This document shows positions 17,201 through 26,327 of a stretch of 61,216 nucleotides of DNA, one piece after another. Positions within the stretch are counted from its first letter, which is position 1; each line of letters opens with the position of its first letter. The stretch is taken from NCBI GenBank assembly GCA_036986275.1, contig BTRG01000006.1:1-61216 (forward strand), written 5' to 3'. Position numbers and translations under genes: made by a program. The notes beneath the pieces were generated by a model that was given only the letters and a program-made list of their open reading frames with translations, did not search any database and was not told where the DNA came from. Origin of the DNA: BTRG01 sp036986275 (GTDB lineage: Bacteria > Pseudomonadota > Gammaproteobacteria > Acidiferrobacterales > SZUA-150).

Positions 17201-19972
17201 GGTCTGCAGCTGTTCACGTATGGTGGCAATATGGTCTTCAGTCTCGCTGGTAAAGATTTGCAACAGTGTGGGATCAAGTGAAATATCATCCTCTGCTATC
17301 CGGTCAGCTGTCGTGAAATCCCTCTCTCGCGCTTCGTGCTCCTTAACTGCCGGCGCTTCTTCCCCGATCGGCTCAGCAACATCCCCAACCGTTGTTTCCG
17401 CCGGCCCTGAATCCATAGCAGCAGTGGCCTCCGGGCTAACGGCCTTGCCATCGGCTACATCATGGGCACGCAAACGCAAGGCTTCAATACCTTCGTTTAC
17501 CTTGGGACCGCCTTCGAGTTCCGCGACCATGTCAGGCATGAGCTGTCGCGCTGCCTCGATGACACTAAAAACATCGGCATTAGGAAGTAATTTACCATCG
17601 CGAATTTTGTTGATCATATTTTCAACAGCCCAGGACAACTCAGCCAGGTCAGTGACACCCACCATACGGCCACTACCTTTAATGGTATGAAATCCTCTGC
17701 GCACCTCTAACAGGGCGTCAGTGTTGTTTTCATTATCACGCCATAAAGTGAAATTCTTATTGATGGTATCTAGTGAATCCCTGGCATCTTCGATGAAGAT
17801 TTCCATGATCTCTTCATCAAAGTCTTCATCATCGATATCCATCGATAATGATACTGAAGCCGTTCCGACGATGGGCTCCTCTTCGGCGTACCCCACCGTT
17901 CCTGCAACGTTCTCCGCCGGCACACCGGCGGCCTGCTTGGTGCTCTCGATCAAATCATCAATTGCCTGTTCCAGTTCAAGTGCCAATGCGGCACTCAGTT
18001 GGTCAGGGTCATTGTTGATACTTTGTAATAACTTGCCGGTCGTTTCACTCAATCCAGCCAGATAGCTGTCCGCTCGAGAATCTGCCAAGGCCTTTACGGC
18101 ATCAATACAATCTATGAGTGTTTTGATAGCCTCTTGATCCTGGTTGCTTTGTTTCCAGGCGATCCGACCCTTAGTCAGCGCAGCGATAAGTGCCTGGGGA
18201 TTACCATCGATTCCGGCAGCGCTGCCTTGCTTAATGGCAGCATCCATTTCTTCCAGCGCCAGATCAATTAAGGCATCCATATTGGGGCGGTTGTAAAGAA
18301 TCCCGTCAACATAGGCCCCTATAGTCCCTATACAGACAGCCAATGCATCCAGGACGGCACTGTTCGGAAATAAGGTCCAGCTGATAATATCGTTGACATA
18401 TTCGCCAGTACGTTGCGCCAGGTTTGCCGCACGCTCCTGGTTTACAATTTGCAGCGCACCCTGAATCTGCCCCAAGTGATCGTGAATATAACCCAGCCTC
18501 TCAAGCTGATTGGTATCGCTGGCATAGGTTTCAAATTCTTCTTCAATATGTGTCAGGTTCGACCGGATTTCTTCCGCCACTACACTAAAGAGCTGGCGAA
18601 AATCGGTATCAGTAAGTTCGGCATCGGTAACTTCAAGTCCATCAGCAGTGGGTGCACCACCGGTTGCCAAATTTCTTAGCAGCGAAAGGATCTCATCTAT
18701 CTGGCGCTTCCAGTCACCTGTTGACTTGGCGATATCCCTGGCACTGTTTTCTATCAGCAACATAGTCCGGGCCATGGCCATTGAAACAGTATCACTCTTT
18801 TCTATCTGCCCAACTTCCACCGCACGAGTCACCGCAACCAGCTCATCCACCACTTCACGCAGCATTGGAACACCCAACATCTCCATAGTGCCAGACATCT
18901 TCTCCAGCAAAGCAACCATGTCGGAGAGGGGCGCCGGCTCTTCCTGGTCGGGATCAAAATGGCTGGCCAGCAGTTCCTGTGCAGACTCAATTTCCTTGGC
19001 CAGTGCCACGGATACAGACTGCATCAACTCAGGCGTAGGTAATTCATCGATATCCAGCTCGGCTTCGTTGGCAACACGGCCTAACAGCAAATCAAGATCA
19101 AAGACTTGCTTGAGATGGACAACACGAGGACTGTCGGAATTGGCATTCCCTACCTGATATAGAATCTTCTTAACCAGGGTCTCGGATGTATTTCTCAGGT
19201 CACTCTTTCCGGAACCATCAATAAGTTTCTTTATTTGCTGATCCAGGCGCGCAAATAATTTCTTTCTTTCGTTGGTGGCCTCCAGGCCACCATCCTGCAT
19301 GGCATCCAGTAACCCGCTCGCCACCCAAAACAATTGTTGCACTACGCCTAGATTGGCATCCTCCTCAAGTCGTTCCAGAATAGCGACCATATTGTTCATG
19401 GCCGTCTCATCAGAGGTATCACGCAACCAATTCAGTAAGGCAACCTGGAACTTTGGTCGTAGCTTCTTTGCAGTCTCTGTATATTCTTCTTCTGAAAGCT
19501 TGTCCCTGCTCTCTTGCTGACGTGGAGGACATACCGACAAGTCAGGGTGGAACAGCTCTAATTCGGACAGGGCCTCTTCAGTACGCACACTGCGTAACTC
19601 GTTGACAACAGGCAGTAATTTCAACGGTACGTCTGGCTGACCAAACTGTAGACGACCAAGATAATCAGGCAGGGTTAATATGCCACGGGTCAGGATATCC
19701 AGTGCCAAGTTATCGACCACGATACTGCCATCAAGCAAGGCCTCGACCAAGGCCTCGGTTTCCCGAGCCAACATGGCGGCGCCATCCAGCTCCACCATTT
19801 CCAGGGTGCCGACCACCTGATGCAGATGGGTCACACAAAATCTGAGCTGTGACTCGTCGTCAGTATCCTCGACAAAGGTTTCCAGAGCCTGACGCGCCTG
19901 CTTAAGACTTTCGTCAATCTCTGTCTTGACCCATCCCAGAGTGCTCAGATCAACTGTGCTGGTCGTTGCCAT
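14267..19972 (-). CDS. chpA: ChpA/PilL hybrid chemosensory histidine kinase with several Hpt domains
   Basis: Giant CheA-type kinase of 1,901 residues that controls type IV pilus activity. Clear phosphotransfer (Hpt) motifs are FHTIKGSGRMVG near residue 760, AAHTLTGSARSVG near 940 and LHTFKGGARMAG near 1107. Weaker Hpt-like helices lie near 49 (HLHQVVGTLEMVEL) and 500 (HDHLGQIQGAL). The kinase core has a dimerisation segment, the N box HMIRNALDHGLED near 1490, and the G box GRGVGMDVVHNEVRQLGG. A CheW-like domain covers about 1620–1760, and a receiver domain with MVVDDSLTVRK (about 1778) and phospho-acceptor VDIEMPRMDG (about 1822) ends the protein. P. aeruginosa ChpA is longer with more Hpt/Spt/Tpt units. 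It lies downstream of pilJ with no pilK between. Confidence 0.95.
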   Translation of the reverse strand: MATTSTVDLSTLGWVKTEIDESLKQARQALETFVEDTDDESQLRFCVTHLHQVVGTLEMVELDGAAMLARETEALVEALLDGSIVVDNLALDILTRGILTLPDYLGRLQFGQPDVPLKLLPVVNELRSVRTEEALSELELFHPDLSVCPPRQQESRDKLSEEEYTETAKKLRPKFQVALLNWLRDTSDETAMNNMVAILERLEEDANLGVVQQLFWVASGLLDAMQDGGLEATNERKKLFARLDQQIKKLIDGSGKSDLRNTSETLVKKILYQVGNANSDSPRVVHLKQVFDLDLLLGRVANEAELDIDELPTPELMQSVSVALAKEIESAQELLASHFDPDQEEPAPLSDMVALLEKMSGTMEMLGVPMLREVVDELVAVTRAVEVGQIEKSDTVSMAMARTMLLIENSARDIAKSTGDWKRQIDEILSLLRNLATGGAPTADGLEVTDAELTDTDFRQLFSVVAEEIRSNLTHIEEEFETYASDTNQLERLGYIHDHLGQIQGALQIVNQERAANLAQRTGEYVNDIISWTLFPNSAVLDALAVCIGTIGAYVDGILYNRPNMDALIDLALEEMDAAIKQGSAAGIDGNPQALIAALTKGRIAWKQSNQDQEAIKTLIDCIDAVKALADSRADSYLAGLSETTGKLLQSINNDPDQLSAALALELEQAIDDLIESTKQAAGVPAENVAGTVGYAEEEPIVGTASVSLSMDIDDEDFDEEIMEIFIEDARDSLDTINKNFTLWRDNENNTDALLEVRRGFHTIKGSGRMVGVTDLAELSWAVENMINKIRDGKLLPNADVFSVIEAARQLMPDMVAELEGGPKVNEGIEALRLRAHDVADGKAVSPEATAAMDSGPAETTVGDVAEPIGEEAPAVKEHEARERDFTTADRIAEDDISLDPTLLQIFTSETEDHIATIREQLQTCRNVGSCLSNNALIRAAHTLTGSARSVGLTSMSETCSALERFLQEADQMQAVIVDEHLGLVDELIETIENLVQSLKSTGRSNTVITTHLNSIAEQIKEAIAKLLSGDVSPTVPVIQQNEAAPSEAPVAAVQAAVRPGEEDDIDLDLVDIFCEEAVDILQNINNVQAAWRNDLMNDAMLKDLQRALHTFKGGARMAGAMSLGGLAHDTETMLVRVEQAALEPNADLLDLLDEVHDTLAHAVDQLTNNQFITGLEGPRRRIENVITGKGFTGPDAMPVMINEVTPGISTGPAASVKPESTKTQEDVIQSSVIRDAVISDANDEPVTEEVVAFPGTIAEESDVVEKVVPEFGVSAAQNSVVESGKKATEKGERREQIRVHTDLLDSLASYAGEVSIARSRMEQQIFGFRENLGELQQNVTRFRDQLRDLEIESETQIQVRKEETGIDDIEDFDPLEFDRFSKLQQLSRSLTESLHDLTTIQGSLGNFASEAEVVLQQQARVNTDLQEGLMRTRMVGFATQSTRLRHIVRQTSRELGKQAKLDIIGAEVELDRNVLERMVGPFEHMIRNALDHGLEDAEERKHLGKPPTGQISISVRQEGSEIAIRFSDDGAGLDIDAIRKKAIESGFMTADSGLSNEEVMQFILMSGFSTAKKVTQISGRGVGMDVVHNEVRQLGGHMSVETEPGKGTSFVIGLPLTISIAQALMVYVGEHLYAMPLASIVNILELPIEEVNQISVGDKPLLNYRDQVYPFMHLAARLDVPTSPRNDRKAPVLLARTGSREVAMQVDGLAGTREIVIKAVGSQINEVQGVAGATILGDGTVVLILDVSDLWLSDDVMHLAKAPVLEEVEVIEDRPPMVMVVDDSLTVRKITTRHLAKRGMDSLTANDGLDAIEKLRDHIPDIMLVDIEMPRMDGYELTMRVRNDQRLKHIPIIMITSRAGGKHREKAIKLGVDIYMSKPFQEEELFTNVESLLEKGHTES

Positions 19973-20047
19973 ATTGATTTTCTATGTGCAGCGGGGATCA
20001 TCCTGGATGATCCCCTGATCTGACAATATTTCTCCAGTTAACCTTTA

Positions 20048-22165
20048 TCAGGCCGGCAGTTTAAAGCCTGCTACCGAAGCTTGCAGTTCACGCGCCAGAT
20101 CCGACAGCTTGCCAATAGAATCAGCCGTCTGCCGGGTACCGGAGGATGTCAGGTTCGTCGTCTCCTGAATCTGATCCATACTGGTTGACATCACTGATGC
20201 GTTCCCGGACTGCTCATGGGCATCTCTGGAGATACCCACAATCAGTTCTGACAATTGCTCAGACACCGATTCGATCTCACCCAGGGCCTGTCCGGCGGCA
20301 TCCGCCAGTCGCGTGGCCGAGACCACACCATTGGTGGCTTCTTCCATGGAAGCCACCGCTTCATTGGTATCCGCCTGAATCGTTTTTACCAGGTCGGCAA
20401 TCTGCTTGGTCGCCTCACCGGAACGTTCAGCAAGGCGCTGCACTTCGTCCGCAACCACCGCAAAACCACGACCTGCTTCACCGGCCATGGCGGCCTGGAT
20501 AGCGGCGTTCAATGACAGAATGTTGGTTTGCTCGGCAATATCGTTAATCAGTTCCACGATTTCACCAATTTGTTGTGAGGACTCACCCAGACGCTTGATT
20601 CGCTTCGCCGTCTCCTGAATCTGTTCACGCATTTGGTCCATACCATGGATCGTGTTCTGCACCGCATCGGCGCCTCGCTTGGCCGATTGCACAGAGCCTT
20701 GCGCCACCTCGGCGGACTTCTCGGCACTGCCCGACATGGACTCCAGTGAATGCGCCATGACCTGCATACGCTCCGAGGTATCGGTAATCTGCGCCGCCTG
20801 TCTCAAGGCCGCTTCGGTCAGTTCCGTAGCCGTTTGTCGTGAACTTTCTGATGCCACCGCCACTTGTTGCGCAGCATTCTTGATTCGAACAACCAGGTTG
20901 CGCATCTCCTTGACGGCGAAGTTGATGGAATCCGCGATAGCCCCCGTAATTTGCTCGGTCACCTCCGGCTCTACCGTTAAGTCACCGTCGGCGAGGTTAC
21001 CCATTTCATCCAACAGCTTGAGAATAGCGTCCTGAGTTTGCGCATTCTGCTCCGCGGTTACCTGGCCGCGTTTCTTTTCATCCTGCACCAGTCTCCAGCC
21101 AAACAAGACCACCAGGGCAATCAGCACAGCCGACAGGGCACCGGTAACAATCTGTGTACCGGCTCGACTCTGAGCGGCGGCGCTATAACTCGATACCAGG
21201 GCACGCACTGAGGCCAATAATCCATCACTTTGCTCAAACACCAATTGACTTGCTCGTTGTGAGACGAACAACTCGGCCGCATTACCCAGGATGCCTTCCA
21301 CATTTGCATTCATTTCCGCAAAGACCGAACTGGCTTCATCCAGCTTGGCATTGAGTACTTTGGGTGCGACACGACGCAGGCGCGTCTCCGTGTCTTTAAA
21401 GAGTTTTGAGTCTTTACCGAACTGGGCCGCTGCCACTGCCGCCTCATTACCGCCTTGCGCAAACAGGTTAACGTCTTTAGCGATACGCTGACTCAGCATG
21501 CCCTGACGACTGGCGAGATAAAGATCCTGTTGCCGCATACCAACACGTGCTCCCAGCTCCACAATTTCATCGGAGATCGCCAGCAGCAAGGGACTAAGCT
21601 GGTTAATGGCCAACACGTGATCGCGTAGTGAAAATAAGGCCTGTTGTTGACCCAAAATCTGGTCCACGCGCCCGCGCATACCTTCATTCTTGCTGGGTGA
21701 CCACTGTTTCAACAGGCTATCCAGATCCTTGGTCACACTATCCGGAGTGACAGGCACGCCCATGCTTTTATCACCGAATCGCAGAGCTGACATGATCTTC
21801 TCGAAGCTGTCACGAGATTCCTTTAGTGTCTTAAAAGCAATATCCTGGCCCAATACCGCCTCGCGGGCGTCCTTGGCCAGACGTTGTGACAACATCAACA
21901 ACTTCGATGATTCCTGAATGTAGCGCGTATCATTCTCGGCATTGCGCGCACTATTAAATAGCAGTATTCCCACACCCACCAGAACAACCAGGAATGCCGC
22001 GCCGATGCTTGGCAAGCTGAACAGCTTATCCATGACACTGCCACCCATGGATGCCAGATCACCGCCAGGGCCGCCGGCAATTTCCTCTGCTGACAGATCT
22101 ATAATATCTTCAGATGTTTCATCTAAAACATCGCTCTTTCCGGAAAACTTTTTAAATAGTGCCAT
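20048..22165 (-). CDS. pilJ: PilJ, type IV pilus methyl-accepting chemoreceptor
   Basis: Membrane chemoreceptor of 705 residues. One membrane helix lies near residues 55–72 (GAAFLVVLVGVGILLFNSA). The periplasmic part has two copies of the PilJ-type helix (LMLSQRLAKDAREAV near 90 and GMLSQRIAKDVNLFAQ near 224), and a second membrane helix follows near 345. The cytoplasmic signalling tip is well conserved: IAEQTNILSLNAAIQAAMAGEAGRGFAVVADEVQ, in parts. In Pseudomonas PilJ senses surface contact or pilin through the periplasmic part and activates ChpA. The operon lacks the methyltransferase PilK and methylesterase ChpB, so receptor adaptation must rely on other enzymes or be missing. Confidence 0.96.
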   Translation of the reverse strand: MALFKKFSGKSDVLDETSEDIIDLSAEEIAGGPGGDLASMGGSVMDKLFSLPSIGAAFLVVLVGVGILLFNSARNAENDTRYIQESSKLLMLSQRLAKDAREAVLGQDIAFKTLKESRDSFEKIMSALRFGDKSMGVPVTPDSVTKDLDSLLKQWSPSKNEGMRGRVDQILGQQQALFSLRDHVLAINQLSPLLLAISDEIVELGARVGMRQQDLYLASRQGMLSQRIAKDVNLFAQGGNEAAVAAAQFGKDSKLFKDTETRLRRVAPKVLNAKLDEASSVFAEMNANVEGILGNAAELFVSQRASQLVFEQSDGLLASVRALVSSYSAAAQSRAGTQIVTGALSAVLIALVVLFGWRLVQDEKKRGQVTAEQNAQTQDAILKLLDEMGNLADGDLTVEPEVTEQITGAIADSINFAVKEMRNLVVRIKNAAQQVAVASESSRQTATELTEAALRQAAQITDTSERMQVMAHSLESMSGSAEKSAEVAQGSVQSAKRGADAVQNTIHGMDQMREQIQETAKRIKRLGESSQQIGEIVELINDIAEQTNILSLNAAIQAAMAGEAGRGFAVVADEVQRLAERSGEATKQIADLVKTIQADTNEAVASMEEATNGVVSATRLADAAGQALGEIESVSEQLSELIVGISRDAHEQSGNASVMSTSMDQIQETTNLTSSGTRQTADSIGKLSDLARELQASVAGFKLPA

Positions 22166-22271
22166 ACCTTAGTCCCTCTTTACATTTTCTGGCGCCGATT
22201 GTTTTCTAACTCTCTACTACTCGATGCCACTTTCAGTTAATAACCCCACCAAAAACCTTTACAATCAATCA

Positions 22272-22805
22272 TCATGCCGCGACATGCAAAAACATTTCGC
22301 TCTTTGCAAGTGTTCTCATACTAAAGATTCCCCAGAGCGTATTGTCCCTGAGAAATGCGCCCTCTGTTAAGGCCATGGCCGGATCATCCAGACCTGTCAC
22401 TTTCTGGCGCTCAAATTCTTCATCGAAGTGACGTAGACCAAATACCTCATCTACCAGCAAACCAGCGGACAGATCCGCCGCATTCAATATTATCAAGCGT
22501 GAACGATCACTACGATTTACAGGTTTCTTATCGAAGTATTCAGGTAGATCGATAATTGTTACCAGTGTACCACGGATATTGGCTACGCCCTTCAGCCATT
22601 TCTGCGTGCGCGGTACCGGAGTCAGTCTGGGGTATTGCAGAATTTCGGTCACACTATCCAGTGACGTTACCAAGTAAACATCACCAACCCGAAAACCCAC
22701 ACCGGACCACATTTCAACCGCTTGCGCTTCCTCCGGCAAACCGGGGGCAGTGGCCAGACTGTCGGCCTGCATTTTCTGTAATAGTGCGAGGGGATCGGCA
22801 GACAT
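22272..22805 (-). CDS. pilI: PilI, CheW-like adaptor
   Basis: CheW-type coupling protein of 177 residues that links PilJ to ChpA. The CheW core is present: GFRVGDVYLVTSLDSVTEIL near residue 32, then LTPVPRTQKWLKGVANIRGTLVTIIDLPEYF, in parts, with the conserved Arg-Gly, and LLVDEVFGLRHF further on. It lies between pilH (4 bp) and pilJ, as in Pseudomonas, which supports the symbol. Confidence 0.93.
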   Translation of the reverse strand: MSADPLALLQKMQADSLATAPGLPEEAQAVEMWSGVGFRVGDVYLVTSLDSVTEILQYPRLTPVPRTQKWLKGVANIRGTLVTIIDLPEYFDKKPVNRSDRSRLIILNAADLSAGLLVDEVFGLRHFDEEFERQKVTGLDDPAMALTEGAFLRDNTLWGIFSMRTLAKSEMFLHVAA

Positions 22806-22809
22806 AGCT

Positions 22810-23172
22810 TTATAATCCGGAGATTTTCTCCATCAAGGCCTTTTCGGTAATCGGCTTCACCAAATAATCTCTCGCCCCCTGGCGCAAACCCCAGGCCTTA
22901 TCGGTCTCCTGACCCTTGGAAGAGCAAATAATGACCGGGATATGTTCGGTCTCGGGATCGCGCGTAATAGCCCGAGTCGCCTCGAACCCACTCATACCGG
23001 GCATCACTACATCCATCAGTATGAGATCAGGTTTGTCTGCTTTGGAGCGTTCCAGGGATTCTTCACCACTGGAAACCGAAGAAACATTAAAACCATGTTT
23101 CTCGAGCACCTCTATGATGACGTGGGCATCAGTAGGCGAATCATCAACAACGAGGACATTTTTAATGGCCAT
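22810..23172 (-). CDS. pilH: PilH, single-domain response regulator
   Basis: CheY-like receiver of 120 residues without an output domain. It has the acidic pair in VLVVDDSPTDAHV, phospho-acceptor Asp in LILMDVVMPGMSG (about residue 52), the switch Ser in VIICSSKGQ, and Lys in DYLVKPITEKAL. In Pseudomonas PilH favours pilus retraction or acts as a phosphate sink opposite PilG. It is the second gene of the operon, 58 bp after pilG. Confidence 0.94.
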   Translation of the reverse strand: MAIKNVLVVDDSPTDAHVIIEVLEKHGFNVSSVSSGEESLERSKADKPDLILMDVVMPGMSGFEATRAITRDPETEHIPVIICSSKGQETDKAWGLRQGARDYLVKPITEKALMEKISGL

Positions 23173-23230
23173 TCTTTTCTCCGTTTCTCTATATATATAG
23201 TCTATTTACGAGCTCACTCGTGAAATTCGC

Positions 23231-23596
23231 TCAATGTACATACTTGGTTATGACGTCTATTAACTCTTCCTGAGTGAAGGGCTTGTTCACATGTTCCTGT
23301 GACCCTGCGATACGCCCACGTGCCCGATCAAACAAACCGTCCTTACTTGACAACATGATCACCGGCGTGGACTTGAACTTCTTATTATTCTTTATTAACT
23401 GACAAGTCTGATAACCATCCAATCGCGGCATCATGATGTCGACGAAGATAATGTCGGGGACATTGTCCGTGATCAGTGACATGGCCTCGAACCCGTCCGG
23501 CGCGGTGTACACCTCGTATCCCGCCTTCTTAAGTAACGCCTCAGCAGTACGGCGTATGGTGTTACTGTCATCAATAATCATTACTTTTATGGTCAC
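23231..23596 (-). CDS. pilG: PilG, single-domain response regulator
   Basis: CheY-like receiver of 121 residues, first gene of the Pil-Chp operon. It has VMIIDDSNTIRRTAEALLKKAGYEV at the N-terminus, IIFVDIMMPRLDGYQTC with the phospho-acceptor Asp near residue 52, VIMLSSKDG, and HVNKPFTQEEL with the conserved Lys. The TIRRTAE…AGYEV segment is characteristic of PilG rather than PilH. In Pseudomonas PilG promotes pilus extension and cAMP synthesis. The operon promoter should lie in the divergent region between it and gshA. Confidence 0.95.
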   Translation of the reverse strand: MTIKVMIIDDSNTIRRTAEALLKKAGYEVYTAPDGFEAMSLITDNVPDIIFVDIMMPRLDGYQTCQLIKNNKKFKSTPVIMLSSKDGLFDRARGRIAGSQEHVNKPFTQEELIDVITKYVH

Positions 23597-23974
23597 TTAA
23601 ACCCCGCATGTGCTATCCCCTGTCACAGAAAATCACCCCTGGGCTATGCCAATAGCCAGATAGCATCTCATAGATAGTGAATGTAATTTCTACTTTTATT
23701 TACCTATGATAATGATTTGATAGCACAAAATATACAGAAGTACAAAATTACCCGAAAATCCATATCACTGGCTTTACAGCTATTCAGTGTAGTGCACGAT
23801 TCCCGCTCCGTACGAAGAAAACGGACCGCAGGACGGGTTTTGCCCATTAAGACTAAAGCATGAAATATGCCAAAACACGAAGAACGGGCTTTGCCCCAGT
23901 CTCCAGGGGCCTTGAAATAAACCTCGACTAACCATATGGTCTTGAGCTATCCAATCGGTCAACGGGTGACAATT
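23597..23974. other. Divergent intergenic region pilG/gshA with two similar hairpins
   Basis: About 380 bp without a gene. Its left part is AT-rich and should hold the pilG promoter, but I cannot place -35/-10 boxes with confidence. Two similar short hairpin units point the same way: ACGGGTTTTGCCCA at 23833–23846 and ACGGGCTTTGCCCC at 23884–23897. The second is a perfect GGGC-TTT-GCCC hairpin. Their role is unknown. Confidence 0.4.
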
Positions 23975-25273
23975 ATGGGCGTCGAACACCTGCATGCTGT
24001 ACCCCATCTCACGACGGCCCTGACAGGGCCCCTTCAGGAGATAGAGGAACACCTGCTACAGCATCAATCTTATATAGAACAATGGTTTAGAGCACAATGG
24101 CTAAGTACCCCAGCACCCTTCTACAGCTCTGTAGACCTGCGTAATGCCGGTTTTAAATTGGCCCCGGTGGATACCAATCTGTTTCCGGCCGGTTTTAATA
24201 ACCTCAATATCGCTTTCCTGCCACTGGCCGTGCAAGCCGTTCAGTCGGCCGTCGAGCGTGTCTGTTCCCAGGCCTGTCGGGTGCTGATAATTCCCGAAAA
24301 CCACACTCGAAATCAGTATTATTTGGAAAATGTCGCCGCATTGCGTCAGATTCTGGCCCTTGCCGGGTTCGATGTGCGCCTGGGCAGCCTCAGTGCTGAG
24401 ATTAAGACACCCCTGACATTGACCACGATTTCAGGCGCGGAACTCACGCTGGAGCCCCTTATCCGCCGGGGCAATAAAGTTGGTGTTGAAGGATTCGAAC
24501 CCTGTTTCATATTGTTAAACAATGACTTATCTGGTGGACGACCTGAAATACTGGAAACCATCAAACAACCCGTGATGCCGCCTCTGGCCCTGGGCTGGTC
24601 AAACAGACTCAAATCCGACCACTTTGCCCACTTTCACCGTATCGCCCAGGAATTTGGCGAGCTCATAGAGATTGATCCCTGGTTGATAGACCCCCTTTTC
24701 CGCAAGTGCGGGAAAATCGATTTTCAAAAACGAACGGGCGAGGACTGCCTGGCGGAGAACGTAGAGGCCCTGCTGGGCCAAATTCAGTCAAAGTATGACG
24801 AGTATGGCATCAGCCAGGCCCCCTATGTCATCGTCAAGGCCGATGCCGGGACCTACGGCATGGGGATTATGACGGCGCACAACGTCGATGAAGTCAGGGA
24901 ATTGAACCGCAAACAGCGCAATAAAATGGCCAAGGTCAAGGAGGGCCAGGTGGTCACCGATGTCCTGGTCCAGGAGGGAGTGTACACATTCGAAACCTGG
25001 GGTGACAATCTGGCCGTCGCCGAACCCGTGGTCTACATGATCGACCACTTTGTTGCCGGTGGCTTCTATCGGGTACATACCGGACGGGGCGTCAATGAAA
25101 ACCTGAATGCCCCCGGTATGCGTTTTGAACCCCTTACCTTTGCGGAATCCTGCGTAACACCTGACTGCAGCAAGGCCCCTGACGCCCAACCCAATCGTTT
25201 CTATGCCTATGGCGTTATTGCCAGGCTGGCCGCGTTGGCCGCCGCCCGCGAACAGGCAGGCAGTAATCTTTAA
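23975..25273 (+). CDS. gshA: Glutamate–cysteine ligase, Acidithiobacillus-type
   Basis: Catalyses the first step of glutathione synthesis, ATP-dependent joining of glutamate and cysteine. At 432 residues from the ATG at 23975 it does not look like E. coli GshA. It resembles the distinct proteobacterial family first named from Thiobacillus/Acidithiobacillus ferrooxidans, judged from segments such as FPAGFNNLNIAFLPLAVQAV, IIPENHTRNQYYLENV, VKADAGTYGMGIMTA (ATP-grasp-like glycine-rich part) and VQEGVYTFETWGDN. An in-frame ATG at 23936 would add 13 residues; the later start begins nearer the conserved region. It is followed 20 bp later by gshB, so both glutathione steps are co-transcribed. Confidence 0.9.
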   Translation: MGVEHLHAVPHLTTALTGPLQEIEEHLLQHQSYIEQWFRAQWLSTPAPFYSSVDLRNAGFKLAPVDTNLFPAGFNNLNIAFLPLAVQAVQSAVERVCSQACRVLIIPENHTRNQYYLENVAALRQILALAGFDVRLGSLSAEIKTPLTLTTISGAELTLEPLIRRGNKVGVEGFEPCFILLNNDLSGGRPEILETIKQPVMPPLALGWSNRLKSDHFAHFHRIAQEFGELIEIDPWLIDPLFRKCGKIDFQKRTGEDCLAENVEALLGQIQSKYDEYGISQAPYVIVKADAGTYGMGIMTAHNVDEVRELNRKQRNKMAKVKEGQVVTDVLVQEGVYTFETWGDNLAVAEPVVYMIDHFVAGGFYRVHTGRGVNENLNAPGMRFEPLTFAESCVTPDCSKAPDAQPNRFYAYGVIARLAALAAAREQAGSNL

Positions 25274-25293
25274 TTCATCAATACAGAATGACC

Positions 25294-26253
25294 ATGACGA
25301 TTAAGCTGGGTGTTGTCATGGACCCATTGCAATCCGTGAACCTGAAAAAAGACACCACCGTGGCTATGCTGCAGGAGGTGCAAGCACGCGGATGGGAGCT
25401 CTTCTATTACGAGCAACAAGACATCGTCCTGACCGAAGGCCGGGTTCACGGCCATAGCCGCCGCCTAACCCTGAAAGACAACTTACAGCCTGACGACAAA
25501 AACTGGTTTGAATTGGGTGAGTCTTCACTCACTCCTCTGGCCGAGCTCGATGTCATATTGATGCGCAAGGACCCACCCTTCGATATGGAGTATATCTACA
25601 CCACATATTTACTGGAACAGGCGGAATCGGAAGGCGTATTGGTGGTCAATAGACCCGGCAGTCTGCGTGATGCCAACGAAAAATTATTTACTGCCTGGTT
25701 TCCGGAATGCACTGCCCCCACCCTGGTTGCACGACGCAAAGATGACCTGCGGGCCTTTCTAGATATGCAAGGCGACATCATACTCAAGCCCCTGGATGGT
25801 ATGGGCGGCGCTTCAATCTTCCGCTTATCGCAACAGGATCCCAATGTCAGTGTTGTCATTGAGACACTGACTCATCACGGTCAACGCTATGTAATGGCGC
25901 AGCGTTTCTTACCCGAGATAACTGAAGGCGATAAGCGCATCCTGGTGATAGACGGCGAGCCTGTACCGTATGCCCTGGCGCGCATCCCGGCGGCGGGTGA
26001 GACCCGTGGCAATCTCGCCGCCGGTGGCTCAGGCAAGGGCGTGGCACTCAGCGACCGGGATCGCTGGATATGCGAACAAGTGGCCGATACGCTGAGGACA
26101 AAGGGATTAATGTTTGTCGGCCTGGATGTGATTGGCGATTACCTGACCGAAATCAATGTTACCAGTGCTACGTGTGTCCGCGAACTGGATGCCCTCTATG
26201 ATCTAAACATCAGCGCCCTGTTGATCGATGCCATCGAGAAACACCTGCATTAA
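25294..26253 (+). CDS. gshB: Glutathione synthetase
   Basis: ATP-grasp enzyme that adds glycine to gamma-glutamylcysteine. It has 319 residues from the ATG at 25294; an ATG six bases earlier is equally possible. It begins KLGVVMDPLQSVNLKKDTTV, matching the GshB N-terminus. DVILMRKDPPFDMEYIYTTY and VNRPGSLRDANEKLF follow, and the ATP-binding loop is KPLDGMGGASIFR. The substrate region reads PYALARIPAAGETRGNLAAGG, and the metal site includes TEINVTS. It lies between gshA and tonB; gshB-tonB is also found next to pilG in Pseudomonas. Confidence 0.96.
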   Translation: MTIKLGVVMDPLQSVNLKKDTTVAMLQEVQARGWELFYYEQQDIVLTEGRVHGHSRRLTLKDNLQPDDKNWFELGESSLTPLAELDVILMRKDPPFDMEYIYTTYLLEQAESEGVLVVNRPGSLRDANEKLFTAWFPECTAPTLVARRKDDLRAFLDMQGDIILKPLDGMGGASIFRLSQQDPNVSVVIETLTHHGQRYVMAQRFLPEITEGDKRILVIDGEPVPYALARIPAAGETRGNLAAGGSGKGVALSDRDRWICEQVADTLRTKGLMFVGLDVIGDYLTEINVTSATCVRELDALYDLNISALLIDAIEKHLH

Positions 26254-26327
26254 ACAGAGCACTTTTACGAGTCCACGCGTATACTTTACCGCAGGCTTAT
26301 GAATTCTGATCAGAGTAGTGCATCGTA

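Noticed and set aside
14267..19972. Sequence rearrangement or domain loss making ChpA shorter than in Pseudomonas
   Set aside because: The length varies widely in this family and the core domains are intact, so there is no sign of deletion here.
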